A stretch of DNA of 64,000 nucleotides, taken from Marsupella aquatica. Taxonomy: Eukaryota; Marchantiophyta. Positions within the stretch are counted from its first letter, which is position 1; the number at the start of each line of letters is the position of its first letter. This document shows positions 1-11,600 of the stretch, piece by piece. The position numbers and the translations under genes were made by a program. Location of the stretch: positions 16,058,001-16,122,000 of the forward strand of contig OZ316891.1 in the NCBI GenBank assembly GCA_973895155.1, in the 5' to 3' direction. Below the pieces are notes generated by a model. That model was given only the letters and a program-made list of their open reading frames with translations. It did not search any database and had not been told where the DNA came from.

Positions 1-1243
1 CTGCTACTTAGTTTTAGACACTACTCTATAGAGCTCGGATCGGCGAAAAGAACTCAGGTGATACTCCTAGCTTCTATGGCCCCTTGGAGGTTGCTCCTCT
101 TGCAAATGCTGTCGCACATTGATGTTGCTATTTTTTTGCTAGCATTTCCTCTCTGCCTGCGACATGGTCTTTCCTTTCATTGAAGAGGAGGGCGATGCTG
201 GCTGGATGTCTGTTGTCTGGTTCTTTAGTTGCAGGGTTGAGCTGCGTGATATTGCTTGCAGACAGACGTGGACCCAAAAGGGATGCTTGGTGAGGGCAGA
301 AGAGTGAAGGAAGTGTTTGATCTGCCAGTTAGAATCTATCACTCCTGTGAAGTTTGTAATTGGAAGTTTCCATACAAACAGAGTCTATGTTGTCACAGTC
401 ACAAGCCTGTGTGCTTGCATTGCCTTGAAAAGAGCCACCCTAAAATCCAACTTGTTCAGATGTAGAAGCTTCTAAAAAGTTGCGCATCTGATCCCCACTT
501 GCATTGGCAAGATTGTCCATTTTGGGTGAACTCAGCAAGGGACATTCTATTTGGTCCCATTGCTCGGTGGTTCTTGGTGATCGGTGCTTTCTTGGTCATT
601 GGTGCTTGGTTGGTGATCGGTGCTTGATCTTTGTTGTGATCGGTGCTTGGTGCTCGCCATCCAAATCAGATCCAATCCAATCCTGCACTGACTGTGCTGT
701 GAAGGTAAGAACATTGCTATTCATATAGCAACTCTTTTTGTGGGTTCCAAAGTGAATGAAATTGTTGTTTGGTTTTGTTTACTTGCAGCTTGGCTTAGCA
801 GAATGCACATAGTTAGCAAAAAACTGATAGTCTCTCAGGGGGGGTCTATTATCAGAGTTGGAACATGTTAGTAGAAAACTGATAGTAGACAAACAGACCC
901 TCGGAGTATCAAAGAAAGCTTGTTTGTCAATGTGATAGAGAACCTGGTTTTTTTTAACCTGGCATTTTTGTTTTTCAAAGCATTTCTGGTGAGACTATAA
1001 AGAGTGTCACAGTGAGAGAGTTTGTGGTCCTCATTCACTTTCACTGTACTAAGCTTTTGGTGTATGTTGAGACTATTGATGTTTTATTGAGCTTTTTGTT
1101 GTGTTTGGGACTTGTGCAGGGGTTTTGTATTGAATTATCGATCATAGAGCAGCAATTCTAGGCATCTGTTTGAAGGATACAAGTAAGCTTCACTTTGTTG
1201 CAGAGCAGCAGACGGTTTCTTATAGTTTATGGTTTAGTGTACT
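1..1243. other. No resolved gene; Cys-rich exon-like piece at 256-465
   Basis: No long reading frame is convincing here. On the plus strand, 256-465 encodes a Cys/His-rich stretch (CEVCNW, then CCHSHKPVCLHCLEKSH) preceded by an AG that could be an acceptor. It may be an exon of the degraded gene whose BRCT and PHD parts follow. The family is not recognised and the rest looks like intron or decayed sequence. Confidence 0.25.
579..657. repeat. Short tandem GGTGATCGGTGCTT repeats
   Basis: Four to five imperfect copies of TGATCGGTGCTT or TCATTGGTGCTT lie within about 80 bases. This is a minor simple repeat with no visible function. Confidence 0.5.
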
Positions 1244-1712
1244 ATGAGTCGTAGACAAGCCATTCCACAAAATGCCACACCTAGTTCAATATCAAACCCC
1301 ATTTTCCAAGGCGTGAATGCCATCTTAGTTCAAAATGGATTTTCTAAAGCTCGTTTTCAAGTCTTTCATAGAAAGCTGATAGAACGTCATGGTGGACAAA
1401 TGTGATATTCTATCCACCAAGACCACTCACATTGTTGTCGATTCATGGAAAGCAGTCCTATCCACATGGTCCTGGTCTGATGTGAATCGCTTTGTTCAAA
1501 ATCAGGCAATGAAAGTTGTCTCATTTGAATGGATGTGTGAATCCTTAAAGGTAGGGTTATGTCTGGAAGAAGGCCCTTTCAACTTAATGTTGACTGAGGT
1601 AGATTCTGAGGCTTACAATACCAAGAGGAAACTAGAAATGATTAAACAGGATGAGGCAAATGCCCTTTGGCAAAGTGTAAACTTGATCATACCAAAACGC
1701 AGGTGTATATAG
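1244..1712 (+). pseudogene. BRCT-domain gene copy, frameshifted
   Basis: An ATG at 1244 opens a frame that enters a BRCT domain (FQGVNAILVQNGFSKARF) and hits TGA just after HGGQM. One base over, the frame continues from about 1394 with the BRCT signature (CDILSTKTTHIVV, then VSFEWMCESL with the conserved Trp). A single extra A in the run before the TGA explains the break. The protein parallels the minus-strand BRCT protein at 5333-6211 (GVRAILV, HGTVVQDITPETTHVV). BRCT domains bind phosphopeptides or DNA ends in repair and replication proteins; an N-terminal single BRCT also fits DNA polymerase lambda. Its role here is not known. A base error in the assembly is an alternative to true decay. 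Confidence 0.6.
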
Positions 1713-2625
1713 GTTACGTTTTCCAAGTGTATCCCTGTGTTTGGTGCAGTTTACATAATAAAGACTTGCTTGTCTGATGCAAATGTTTGCATATAGGAGT
1801 CTGTCTATTTTTGGACACTATCTACTCTGTATTTTTGTTTGATACTTGTATGCATGAAATATAACTTCAACTGTCTCCCTTTCTTTCTTGCAGGGATCAA
1901 TTGGTAGAAGTTGGGAATTGGGGAGGTTGTGTTTAGGCCCTTGCTAAGGTCAATCCCGATACCTTGTTTGTTGTGGCCTTGTTATTTTGTTGGAGTGGGC
2001 ACAATCTTTGTCTGGTGCACTAAAGATGGTTGTCACACGTAGTGTATTGTCTGAGTACCATCGATAGAAGGGTGAGCGCTTTCGTGTGAAGATGATCCAT
2101 TCTGTCATCGTGCCTACAGACTGTGTTGTGACCTGGGGCTATATATCCATCTGTGCCTTGCAACCATTACCAGAGGCTAAGTACATCCCCACCAGCCCCA
2201 AACAGTATCCATCTAGTTAAACAGACAGATGGGGTGTTGGATGAGGACCGTGTCTTCTTGGAGGCTTGTCTCCATTGTCACACCCAGACATGTGATCTTT
2301 GTAGGGGAGGTGACTCTAACATAGTGCAGACTTTTGCACAGTACATGGCAAGAATGTCATGGGATACGTGGTTGCCTGGTGTGGAACACCTGTCATTTCA
2401 TCAATGATTGTGTCTATGGTGGGACACGTCCAGGTTCTGCCCATGATGGTGATGCACACTCAAGTTGTTGACTTCTGATTCTGCATTGCTCACATTGCAG
2501 GATGGATCAAAGGAGCCCACAAGGAAGTCATGCCCTTGGTGGTGCCCATTGGCTATGATTGCTGGTGGACTATCGCAGCTCCTTCTGGTACATCACATGC
2601 CTGCCCCTCTGCCTGCCCCTAATTT
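1713..2625. other. Probable introns and small exon fragments
   Basis: The stretch is T-rich and intron-like, with candidate acceptors such as TTGCAG at about 1893. A short plus-strand frame at 2153-2407 carries a Cys cluster (CLHCHTQTCDLCRG). It probably links the BRCT and PHD parts of one broken gene, but I cannot set exon limits. Confidence 0.3.
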
Positions 2626-3036
2626 TTGAAGGTAATTTTGCAGATCTTGTTCAACATGGCATACATTGCTCGTCAGTTGCTGGATCCAAGATTTGGGCAC
2701 CTTTGTATGGATCCCCCTTGCTGTTTTGAATGTGATGAGGGAGGAACTGTTTTGTTTTGTGATGGCCCTTGTGGTCGCCATTTTCACTATGTAGTTGATG
2801 GCCACAACCCCGATGAGGAAGATGGCCATGGACCTACATGTCAGCGGATTGTCATTTCCAGAGGTCATGATTGGGCTGCAGCTTGGCTTTGTGAACTCTG
2901 TTAGCAAAATAGAGGAAGATGTTTTGGTTGTGGACTTCTTGGCAGAACCTTGAGACCCACCATAGACGATCCCCTTGTGATCCAGTGTTCTCATGATGAC
3001 TGCAACTCATTTTACCATGTGGGTTGTCTCTGAACA
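2626..3036 (+). pseudogene. PHD-finger gene copy, interrupted by stop and gap
   Basis: The frame encodes a PHD-type zinc finger (CFECDEGGTVLFCDGPCGRHFH, a C..CDEGG..L.CDG.C.R.FH pattern) ending in WLCELC. A TAG stop follows at once. Beyond it the same frame continues with a second Cys cluster (RCFGCGLLGRT, then VIQCSHDDCNSFYHVGCL) until the assembly gap. It is the same type of finger as the minus-strand protein at 6798-7478. PHD fingers of the EDM2/NSD type read histone tails. The stop may be real decay, and the downstream part is lost in the Ns. Confidence 0.6.
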
Positions 3037-3136
3037 NNNNNNNNNNNNNNNNNNNNNNNNNNNNNNNNNNNNNNNNNNNNNNNNNNNNNNNNNNNNNNNN
3101 NNNNNNNNNNNNNNNNNNNNNNNNNNNNNNNNNNNN
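3037..3136. other. Assembly gap of 100 N
   Basis: A run of exactly 100 N is a conventional placeholder, so the true size of the missing sequence is unknown. It cuts the PHD copy on its left and the C-terminus of the CACTA transposase on its right. The two flanks need not be adjacent in the genome. Confidence 0.99.
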
Positions 3137-4899
3137 GGATCACTCACTCCATCTTCCCTGCCCCCTCGTTTGATATAGTCATCCCTCAGTGCTCCCCACT
3201 GCCTGATCTCCTCTTTGGTCACTCGTGCCGGGGGTCCACGTTGCTCAATCTCATTGCCAAAGTGTGCAATCAGTGCCTGTCTTTCTCTGTAAGGGTGATC
3301 TGTCTTCAGAAAACGACGATGGCCCATGTATATCACTTTCTGCAGGGCTCTGGAGTACTCACTGGTGACATTGCGCCCACAGATAGTACAAGCACAATAT
3401 CCTTTTGTTGTTTGGCCTGATATCATCCCATGGGCTGGGTAGTCAGCTATAGTCAGAATGACAATGGCTCTAAGGATGAATGGGTTTAACCTCCCAAGCC
3501 TCTGTAGGACATCATATGTGAGAACTCCTTCCTCCCAAAGCTTTCTCAATTCCTCCACTAGGGGAGCCAGAAACACATCTATGTTGGCAGATACAGCACT
3601 GTCTGGCCCTGGTATCAGTAGGACCATCAGAACAAAAAATCGCTTTGTAGTCATCCAAGGAGGAAGGTTATAATTCAAAATAGTTACAGGCCAGCATGAA
3701 AATTTGTTGTTCTTGTCTCCAAATGGGTTTACCCCATCCAATGACAGCCCAAGTCTGACATTCCTCGGCTCAGCAGCAAATTCGGGATACATCTCATCTA
3801 TGAGTTTCCATTGCCTTGAATCTGCAGCATGTCGTTGTAGCCCATCATCACTTTTCTTGTCAGTTGCCCAAGTCATCATCTCCGAGATGGCACGGCTTCT
3901 GAACATCCGCTGAAGTCTGGGAATGAGTGGAAAATGACGAAGTACCTTGGCGGGAACCATAGACTTTCCTGAGTTCCGATACCTGTGCTTCCCACACTTA
4001 GGGCATGTCAACGATTCTTTATACTCCTTTCTGAAAAGAACATGCCCATCAGGACAGGCATGGATCGAATCATAGTTCAATCCAAGATTAGATATGCATC
4101 TTTTTGCCTCGTACATGTTCTTGGGCAAAATATTACCATCTGGTAGCACAGTTGTTCGCAAGAATGCCAACAACTCAGAAACCAAAACGTTGGGGACATT
4201 GTGGTTGCCGCAAATGTTCAGGAACATGATGACAAATCCCAGTTTAGAACATTTGCTACCGGGGTACAAAGACTTCCTGCCTTCCTGTATTTGCAGGGGA
4301 GAGCCAAACATCCCATCATGCCCAGGGGTTTCCTGCCCTATCTCAAACTCATCAAGAGGCTCTTCGACAGGGGGCACACTTGCATCTGCAGCCGTATCCT
4401 CTTCATTGTCCAGCCCATCATGAAATGCATCCAAGTCTTGGAAGATGTCTCTCACCATCTCTTCCACATGAATTCCTTCGTCACGTGGTGCTGCCTGAGC
4501 ACCATCCCGTTGGAGAGCTGACAACCCACAGAGACCAGCTACAACATTTTCAAATGCACCAGGCAGAACCTCACTTGCCCGTCTTGCAGCATTGGCAGCA
4601 TCAAATTCTAACCTCCACTCCTCGTCGGAAGAATCTTCCTCTGCAGGATCATTCCAAACTCGATGTCGTGGATCTCTTCCATGAACCGCGATATGCCGCC
4701 AAACCTCATTCAGACCCCTGGTACGGGATCCTTGGCAGATTGCACAAGGACATCTCATCCTACTGGCTCCTGAAAGTCTGGTTCGTAACCTTTCACGCTG
4801 CCAAAGCTTATTATCATGGCGTGATATCCTTGTGGGATGATGCAAAGGCAGTGCCTGTGCCCTGGGCTGGGTCTGGGGAGGGTGGTGACCAGGGTGCAT
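3137..4899 (-). CDS. CACTA transposase, tnp2 family (C-terminus lost in gap)
   Basis: About 588 residues are visible before the Ns. Residues 48-74 form a Transposase-associated zinc motif (CPCAICQGSRTRGLNEVWRH, with a following His). An acidic linker comes next. From about residue 215 the tnp2 core begins: SKLGFVIMFLNICGNHNV, a zinc pair (CPDGHVLF, CPKCG), LGLSLDGVNPFGDKNNKFSC with the catalytic-type Asp, and ILTIADYPAHGMISGQTTKGY followed by CACTICG. These match the Transposase_21 (tnp2) family that cuts and pastes CACTA elements at CACTA termini. The start at 4899 gives the longest frame, though an upstream exon is possible. The frame is open throughout, so this copy looks young. Confidence 0.9.
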
Positions 4900-5332
4900 T
4901 GTAACAGGCTGGGAGCTCTGCAGTCATGGACAGCAGTGAACAAGGATGCCTAATGGTGGTATTTGTGTTCCATATATCCCTGACTGTATCTGCCAAAAGA
5001 GTTAACATAACGTGTACTAAATTCTCACAAACCCTAAACCACCCCAAAAGAAAAAAACAGGTTCGCAAGTAGTGTACCTATTGTCAAGTGAATGACACAA
5101 AATTTCTAAATGTTGGAGGGTGTCACCACCTCCTCCGCTGTCCTCAAATGTACCGCCTCTGCATGTACGTTTACAGTGACACCCCCAGGCAGCAGGAAAC
5201 AACAATCCGCCAACAGTAAAATAAGCCCAACTGCCACCAACCATAACAAGGTACATTAGTTCAAAGATCACATTTATTTCAATGATCTGATTTATACAAA
5301 AAAACTTGTGTCCAAACTGATGCTACTACTCC
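4900..5332. other. Spacer between transposase and BRCT gene
   Basis: Only short opposed frames are present. The stretch could hold an intron or the 5' leader of the transposase gene; I see no defined signal. Confidence 0.4.
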
Positions 5333-6211
5333 TCACTCTGATTCAGAATCGCTAATGACCCATTCCTCACTTGTTGTCTCATAGTCCTCTCTGTAAGGAT
5401 CCTGACCCTTCCGTGGCCAGGCCTCAAAAAGATCATAGTCCATTGGGTTTTGACGCTTCCCAGCTGCTACTGATTCCACAAGCCAAGCATATGAAACCAC
5501 AAACACATTATGGGACATGACATAAAAGCGAATGTCTCCCTTCCCAAACTTGCGGCAGGCTTTGGGATATGACTTAGTAATGACATGAGTGGTGTCCTCT
5601 GTTATATTCTCCTCCACTGTCCCACCTAGGTCAAGCACTGTGGACTTGTACACTTTGCACTTAACCTCTCCAATTCCCGCCTCCACAAATACCATGCTCA
5701 GCCCTTTCAGAATGGGGGTTGGTTGCTTCGTCTCCTCAGCCAACATACTCTTCAGCCTTGTAGAGCTCTGTCCTTTGTTGAGTACAGGTCCATATTGGAG
5801 ATCAGCAAGCCGTGCCTTTGCTTCCCAGACTTCTTGTTCAGCCCAAGCTGATGCAGTAGCTTCTTCATCCTCCCACAACTCATATTGCTCAGTATCCTGT
5901 ACAATCTTATGTGCTATGGAATCTGTGATCCAAGAGGCCTCAACTACTTTTAGGCCTTGCTTAGTAATTGCAGAATTCATGTAGGACCATGACCACTTCT
6001 TTATCACTGATAGCCATGTCCCTGCAACAACATGTGTAGTCTCTGGAGTGATGTCCTGAACTACAGTGCCATGGAGCTCAGAGAATCGTTTCTGTACAGT
6101 TGGCCAATGCACTTTGGTCAACCCATGCTGGCCATGGACCAAAATCGCTCTGACCCCTGTAAACACTGCTGGGTGGTCACACTTTCTACGTTTACCAGGC
6201 TCCATGTACAC
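5333..6211 (-). CDS. Tandem BRCT-domain protein
   Basis: A 292-residue intact frame starts with MYMEPGKRRKCDHP, a basic nuclear-type N-terminus. BRCT 1 (about residues 15-100) shows FTGVRAILV, HGTVVQDITPETTHVV and VVEASWITDS with the conserved Trp. BRCT 2 (about residues 165-260) shows GLSMVFVEAGIGEVK, LGGTVEENITEDTTHVI and FVVSYAWLVES. The C-terminus is acidic (SEEWVISDSESE). Such pairs act in DNA repair and checkpoint proteins by binding phosphoproteins or DNA ends. It lies between a PHD protein and the CACTA transposase, all on the same strand. Plant BRCA1/BARD1 also combine a PHD-like finger with two BRCTs, but there the finger is a different ePHD type. A role in repairing CACTA excision gaps is speculation. 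Confidence 0.75.
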   Translation of the reverse strand: MYMEPGKRRKCDHPAVFTGVRAILVHGQHGLTKVHWPTVQKRFSELHGTVVQDITPETTHVVAGTWLSVIKKWSWSYMNSAITKQGLKVVEASWITDSIAHKIVQDTEQYELWEDEEATASAWAEQEVWEAKARLADLQYGPVLNKGQSSTRLKSMLAEETKQPTPILKGLSMVFVEAGIGEVKCKVYKSTVLDLGGTVEENITEDTTHVITKSYPKACRKFGKGDIRFYVMSHNVFVVSYAWLVESVAAGKRQNPMDYDLFEAWPRKGQDPYREDYETTSEEWVISDSESE

Positions 6212-6797
6212 ACACCCTACGTGATGACAGTGAATTTTGGAAGAATGGGTTCACCTGACAATACAAGGACAACAAAATTCCTGCTTTTTGAGTTGATCTG
6301 GCCCACTGGTGCTCAGGTCCGATTTTGATAGGTACAAGGGATATGTGAACAATACGTACTAGGCACCTGCACGGATGCAGGACATTGTTTGAATATATAC
6401 TACAAAATCCATATCCGTGGTGAAATGAAGTGCAACCAACTTGTCATGGCACATACATATTTTGTTGTAAAGGAGGATACATTCAATGACAAACTTATAG
6501 GGCAATTTGATTAATTGCATGCCTGATAATTTATACGCTTACAACTTAGAAGTCCTGTTTTAATTTAGCAGTGTGATGAAAGTGTTTATGAAAATGACCA
6601 CTCAGCCTAAATACTTCCAAGAAGGCTTGTAAGGATAAGTTTGTATAGGCATGTACCCAGCCACTGACGCCAGAGCACAAGATAAGTGCTGCCTATATAA
6701 ACTCGCCTACCCAACTCCTTTTCAAAATTGGAATCTCTGCAATCTCAAAAAATAGTACATCCACATCAGGTGCACTGTGCATGTACAATGTTCAGCT

Positions 6798-7478
6798 TCA
6801 CAGCCAAGATATGTGATCTCTCACAGGAGTGCGCGAGGTAGGATCAATGGCATGGCGATGACAATAAAATATCCATCGATCAACACCATGTGCAGAGTGA
6901 TCATAGATTTCTCTGTCACAAGCATAACCCTCTGCTTGATGATCTTTCAGGCAATGATAGTGCCACATAGTGGGACACCTAGCACAGTGGACTATGTCAG
7001 TCCAGTAGTCATCATCATGCTCACCACATGCCTTGCACCTATGAAGTGGGCAAGCTGTGGCATGAGCAGGCAAACACTCAAAACAGAAAAATCTCACACA
7101 AAAACGGTCTGGACATTTCCTAACATTTGCTGCAGCATCAACAGAGCCCTCATAGGACCCCAACTTCCCACACTGTGCACACTTAGCCTGCTTCTCCAAA
7201 CAATCAGTGCACATCCAGTCTCCCTGGTGTGTTGACGGGAGGCCCACCCCTGGACAGTTGTTTTCTGCAGCAAGGTCAGACTCCGGGTTGAGGTGGAAAT
7301 GCCTCATGCAAGGGCCCTCACAAATGACCAGGCCCCCACCATCGTCACAAATGGCACAACAATGAGCTGCCTTCTGGAAAATCTGACTTGCAGAGAAGTT
7401 AGTAGCATCTGCCCCAAGTACACCTGTGTTTCTCACCTCTGTCACACGCTTTTTGGCTTGAATTTTAGGCCGTGCCAT
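6798..7478 (-). CDS. EDM2/NSD-like double PHD zinc-finger protein
   Basis: The frame encodes 226 residues. The first finger has CAICDDGGGLVICEGPC followed by MRHFH and WMCTDC. The second cluster has CAQCGKLGSYEG, then RKCPDRFCVRFFCFECLP. A third runs from CKACGEHDDDYW through CARCPTMWHYHCL to FYCHRH. This order matches the PHD series of plant EDM2 and of NSD proteins, which bind histone tails. The N-terminus (MARPKIQAKKRV) is basic. The frame ends about 590 bp before the BRCT gene, so the two may be exons of one PHD-BRCT-BRCT gene; I could not define the splice sites. No SET or other catalytic domain is visible. Confidence 0.75.
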   Translation of the reverse strand: MARPKIQAKKRVTEVRNTGVLGADATNFSASQIFQKAAHCCAICDDGGGLVICEGPCMRHFHLNPESDLAAENNCPGVGLPSTHQGDWMCTDCLEKQAKCAQCGKLGSYEGSVDAAANVRKCPDRFCVRFFCFECLPAHATACPLHRCKACGEHDDDYWTDIVHCARCPTMWHYHCLKDHQAEGYACDREIYDHSAHGVDRWIFYCHRHAIDPTSRTPVRDHISWL

Positions 7479-7490
7479 GCCTGCGCATGA

Positions 7491-7633
7491 GATAGACTCT
7501 ACAATTTAGCAGACTGCACAGAAAGTAATATATATTTAGCATTTAAGGTACAAAGGCATTTAGATAGACTCTACAATTTAGCAGACTGCACAGAAAGTAA
7601 AATATATTTAGCATTTAAGGTACAAAGGCATTT
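7491..7633. repeat. 71/72-bp direct duplication
   Basis: The unit beginning GATAGACTCTACAATTTAGC occurs twice head to tail (7491-7562 and 7563-7633) with about one mismatch and one indel. It sits just upstream of the PHD gene and could duplicate part of its promoter or leader. Confidence 0.9.
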
Positions 7634-8248
7634 GCTACTGCAATGAATTGGAATGGCCACACAAGGATGCAGAGCACACATACTTTTGGTATGTTGAGCC
7701 CACACACAAAACTGATCCCCTAATACAATTTCTCCACCAACACCTCAATTTTAATTGTGGCTATGATTCACCAAAGGAGATCTGCAACAACATTTCATGC
7801 ATTTGAATCACATACAATAGTCGTGACATGTAAAACAGGCATTCTTCGAAGAGGATTGGTATGAAGCAGTGTCATAAGGGTTGAAATTTATACATCCTAA
7901 ATAGGTTATGATAGTGGCTGAGACAAATAAGTGAGGCATAAATCATTTTGCATATTATCACATGGCCCATTAATTCATTCAACGTTGCAATGTTCACCAG
8001 GTTAAAGCAGTCATGAAAGCAGTCTTTCAATAGAGACTTTTATGCGAGTTTGCTAGCCTCTTAAATTAGGATATTTTGCTTAGTGCAGGCATAATAGGAT
8101 ATAAGTTATATACTGTTGACCCTAAACCCTGGACCCAAAATTGCTCATACATCAAAATTTTAAGTAAATATCCTCTGTGTTGAAGTCAGAGTGTTAAGCT
8201 ATAGGTCAATGGTATCTGGTCTGTGCATGCGGTGTGACAAGTGGTCCT

Positions 8249-8698
8249 CTAGAGCATGTGATCCAAACATGTGTAGACACCAAAGTCACCGGTGGTGGGG
8301 TCTGGGAGGGCAGGACAAGTGACATCACCAGGCACACTGCAGGATGGCGAGTGGTTCCAAATGATACATTGTGCTCTATGCAAAAATCGGCATCCAAGAG
8401 AACGGTCATCCAATTCTGGGCCAGAAGCCCTACAGGCAGGACAGTCATATTGGCAACTGTGTACACACCCTTGGCACCTAATTTGTGGCGGGTCATGTAC
8501 AAGAGACACAAATACCAAGGATGTCGGGAAGGGTACTGAAGCAAGTAGAGGCCGGCTGTAGTTGTTCCTGGAAACAACAGGGTACTCAAAGTACCATGCA
8601 GACTGGGCTGGAAGGATCCCAAGTCTGACATACTCAAGGCGCAACATCTCTGCCTTGCGTGCAAGTCGCACATGTTCAGCGTTGCGGGTCCTCACCAT
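8249..8698 (-). CDS. Cys-rich ORF of unknown function
   Basis: This 149-residue frame opens with a basic helix (MVRTRNAEHVRLARKAEML) and then a Cys/His-rich part (RCQGCVHSCQYDCPACRA, then CRFLHRAQC). It lies upstream of and on the same strand as the PHD and BRCT genes, so it may be their N-terminal exon. The family is not recognised. A second frame of similar length overlaps it, so coding is only likely. Confidence 0.35.
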   Translation of the reverse strand: MVRTRNAEHVRLARKAEMLRLEYVRLGILPAQSAWYFEYPVVSRNNYSRPLLASVPFPTSLVFVSLVHDPPQIRCQGCVHSCQYDCPACRASGPELDDRSLGCRFLHRAQCIIWNHSPSCSVPGDVTCPALPDPTTGDFGVYTCLDHML

Positions 8699-11600
8699 AA
8701 GTGTTGCTTTTGTTGTGATGTCCTCTGTTCACGTCCTTTGATGAGCAAGGTGAGCAGGAGGTCGACTTGCCTCGCCAACAGCAACCACCTAAACTAATCA
8801 GTTCCCACTCAACTACAGGTCATAGTATACACATAGCATGAAACGTGCATAGTACATATTTGATTCTGAGTTTATGAGTTTCCTAAGACAAAGAGCTTGG
8901 TGATAAACCCATATTCTCGATGGACATGTATATCAATCGTATTAAAATCCTGTTTTTTCATCCAGAAAGACCGAAAGTCTCACCTTGCAGGTTGCAGCAG
9001 AGAGAAAATTCACTGGTTGTCGTGTTGTGCAAGTGAACCTCCACTGATGCCCCCGGTGTAGCCCCTCAGATGCAGGTGACACTTACCAACTCCCAAGTTG
9101 CCTGGTCTAACAGAAAATGCTTATATCTTCAGAACTTTATAGAGCAAGTACATGATCACATACTTCTGGATCTATTCATATTTGGAACTCTTGCCAACTA
9201 CAACTCCCATTATGCACAAGCTCACATCAACAGAGAAAAATACAGAATGCATACTTACTATGGCTCTAAGCACCTTCACTACCTTGTTGAACCCAGTCCT
9301 GAAGTCTTTTCAGCGTGTTTGTTGTGCTGTCTCCTTTGGCACCCAACACCTTAGTCCTTGATGTAACAGAATGCGATTTTACAAGTTAGATGCTTTGGAA
9401 CCTTCTATGGTCTTAGCTGAATTGATGTCATCGTAAGTGGTGAAAGACAAGGAAGACGAAAGCTGGTTGAAGAGCTGTGGACAACACACTAGCATGAAGT
9501 GCTTCAACCAATCCACTGCCAAACGGAACTCTTACACAGTCACATTCTTTCAGTAAACAGAAACTCAATCAAACTTCATAATCAAAGTACAGACTCTGAA
9601 GGACCAAAGGAGGATGTTGTGAGTTTCTCTGTTGTTTAATGTGTTACCCTTCTAGTTTCGAAGTTAGCAAATGCTGAATAATGTGTCTACCAGATCTTCG
9701 AAAAGAAGCCCACCACAATTAAGAACTTTGGTATCTGGGTGAGGTATCAGAGTTGTACAGGTTATCCCAACATGTACAAGAAATATTGTGATACCACATT
9801 AAACAACCACACAGCAGATGTATGATGAGATGGCTTCTTGTCATAGAGTTCGGTTCCCTTGCATCCAGATCATCAAGACTACGACAGTCCCTGTCTCTCT
9901 GTGCAAGCGAGAAAGTACCAAGCAGTTCCATGATTCAAAGATCAAGTTCCCCTTGACGTACCGCAAGATTCAACCTCCATCGCGAAAGCTAAAGACGACT
10001 TACAAGGCCACCAAGCCCAACACATTTGTTTGAGTAGTGCGGGTGTAGGTTCCCAATTTTGAAACAATTTGGCTCATTTTATGTCCCGAGGGACTCCAGG
10101 AGTTTATGTATTGAGTTTCTAGGTCAAGATGCTTAATATAAGGAAATTCAATTATCACCTCGTTCCCAACTTCTATTAATTGAATATACACAAGCTGGAA
10201 GCAAGAAGACAAGCCACAATCTAGCATCTTAGCCAAACACAATCGTCCCGACAAAGCAAAACTCAGCTGGACAGAAGTCACTCGGATCCACAAAAAATTG
10301 AAGATTCACCTCCAAGCCGGAGGCCGATCACTTCAGTACAGCAGCTTCTGGACGGAACAAACTCTGCTCAGCCCCACAAAAACACAAATGTTAAGGCTCC
10401 AAGTCAGAGCTCACAAACAGAAACTCAGATAAATAACATTCAAAATCTGTCCAGGTTTGTGCAAAGTGTACATATTCATTCTTCTGGAATGAACACGCAA
10501 TGCATACATCGCCTAGACACAGTCATTATAAATCATTGGGCAATTGGGGACCACTAAGCAGGTGTGTTCCTATTTCGAGGCTACAAGAAAGGATAGAGTG
10601 ACACCAAACTGAAGAGTACACCAAAAGAAAAACAGCAAGAACCAAAGTCAATCATGTGTGGATATTTTGCACATGGGAAGTTCCCCTGAAGAAGCACCAG
10701 TTGCTAACATTGTCACCCGAACCACACCCAGTTTATTACCTCAATGTCTTCAGCCTCAATATCCAATCCTCAGCCCCCTGGTGCTTCCGTGTTTGTTCTG
10801 AAAATTTCTGTGATGAAATAATTATTCAATACATTCAATAGCAAAGAGAACTCAATCACAAAAGAAAAATAGTTAGTGTGAATGCTAATTTCTCAACACT
10901 TAACTAAATTCAAACCACCAATTCAAGTAGTAAGTTTCAAAAACTTGCCTTTACATGAAGAGAAACCAATTGGCCATGCATGTTACTAAAGCAATAAACA
11001 AATAATTAGGCTCAACCCCGGGCTCAACACACAGGCAAACTACTCGAAACATGCTGCTGAGAAGTAACATTTTTTGAATGTCAGACTATGTGTAAGTGCC
11101 ATGATCGTGCTCCTACGTTTCACAAGGAGGGCTGGCCCGAAAGGGAGAAGCAACAATGTGGAGTCTATACACGTAGCACAAATCCCAGTTTAGAAGGGTG
11201 GATGAAGTTCAGACAAGAGTTCAGAACTTGCCATTTGAGATTGCCAATCTGAACTTCACATTCAGACAGGACTTCATCCAGTTCAGGAGTTCAGATAGGA
11301 GTTCAGACAATCTGAAGAGGACTTTGGACTTGAATGAGGGACAGCGTGGCCATATAGTTATCCTTGTGGCCTTCAGCTGCGTGTCTCAGGCTGAATTTCA
11401 CTTTCCAGTTTCGAGAGTTCTGAAGGTCTAGTTTTAGTAACTTCCTCCTGACTCGACTTGGGAGCATTCTCCCTATTTGCTAGCTTGTAGTTAGCTTTGA
11501 CTCCTGTGAGCTTAGTTGACGACCCTCTTGAGATATTAACAATTAGAACAAACACAAGTTGTCAAGACAGATTCCACCGGAGCAAAAAGTCCAAAATCAG

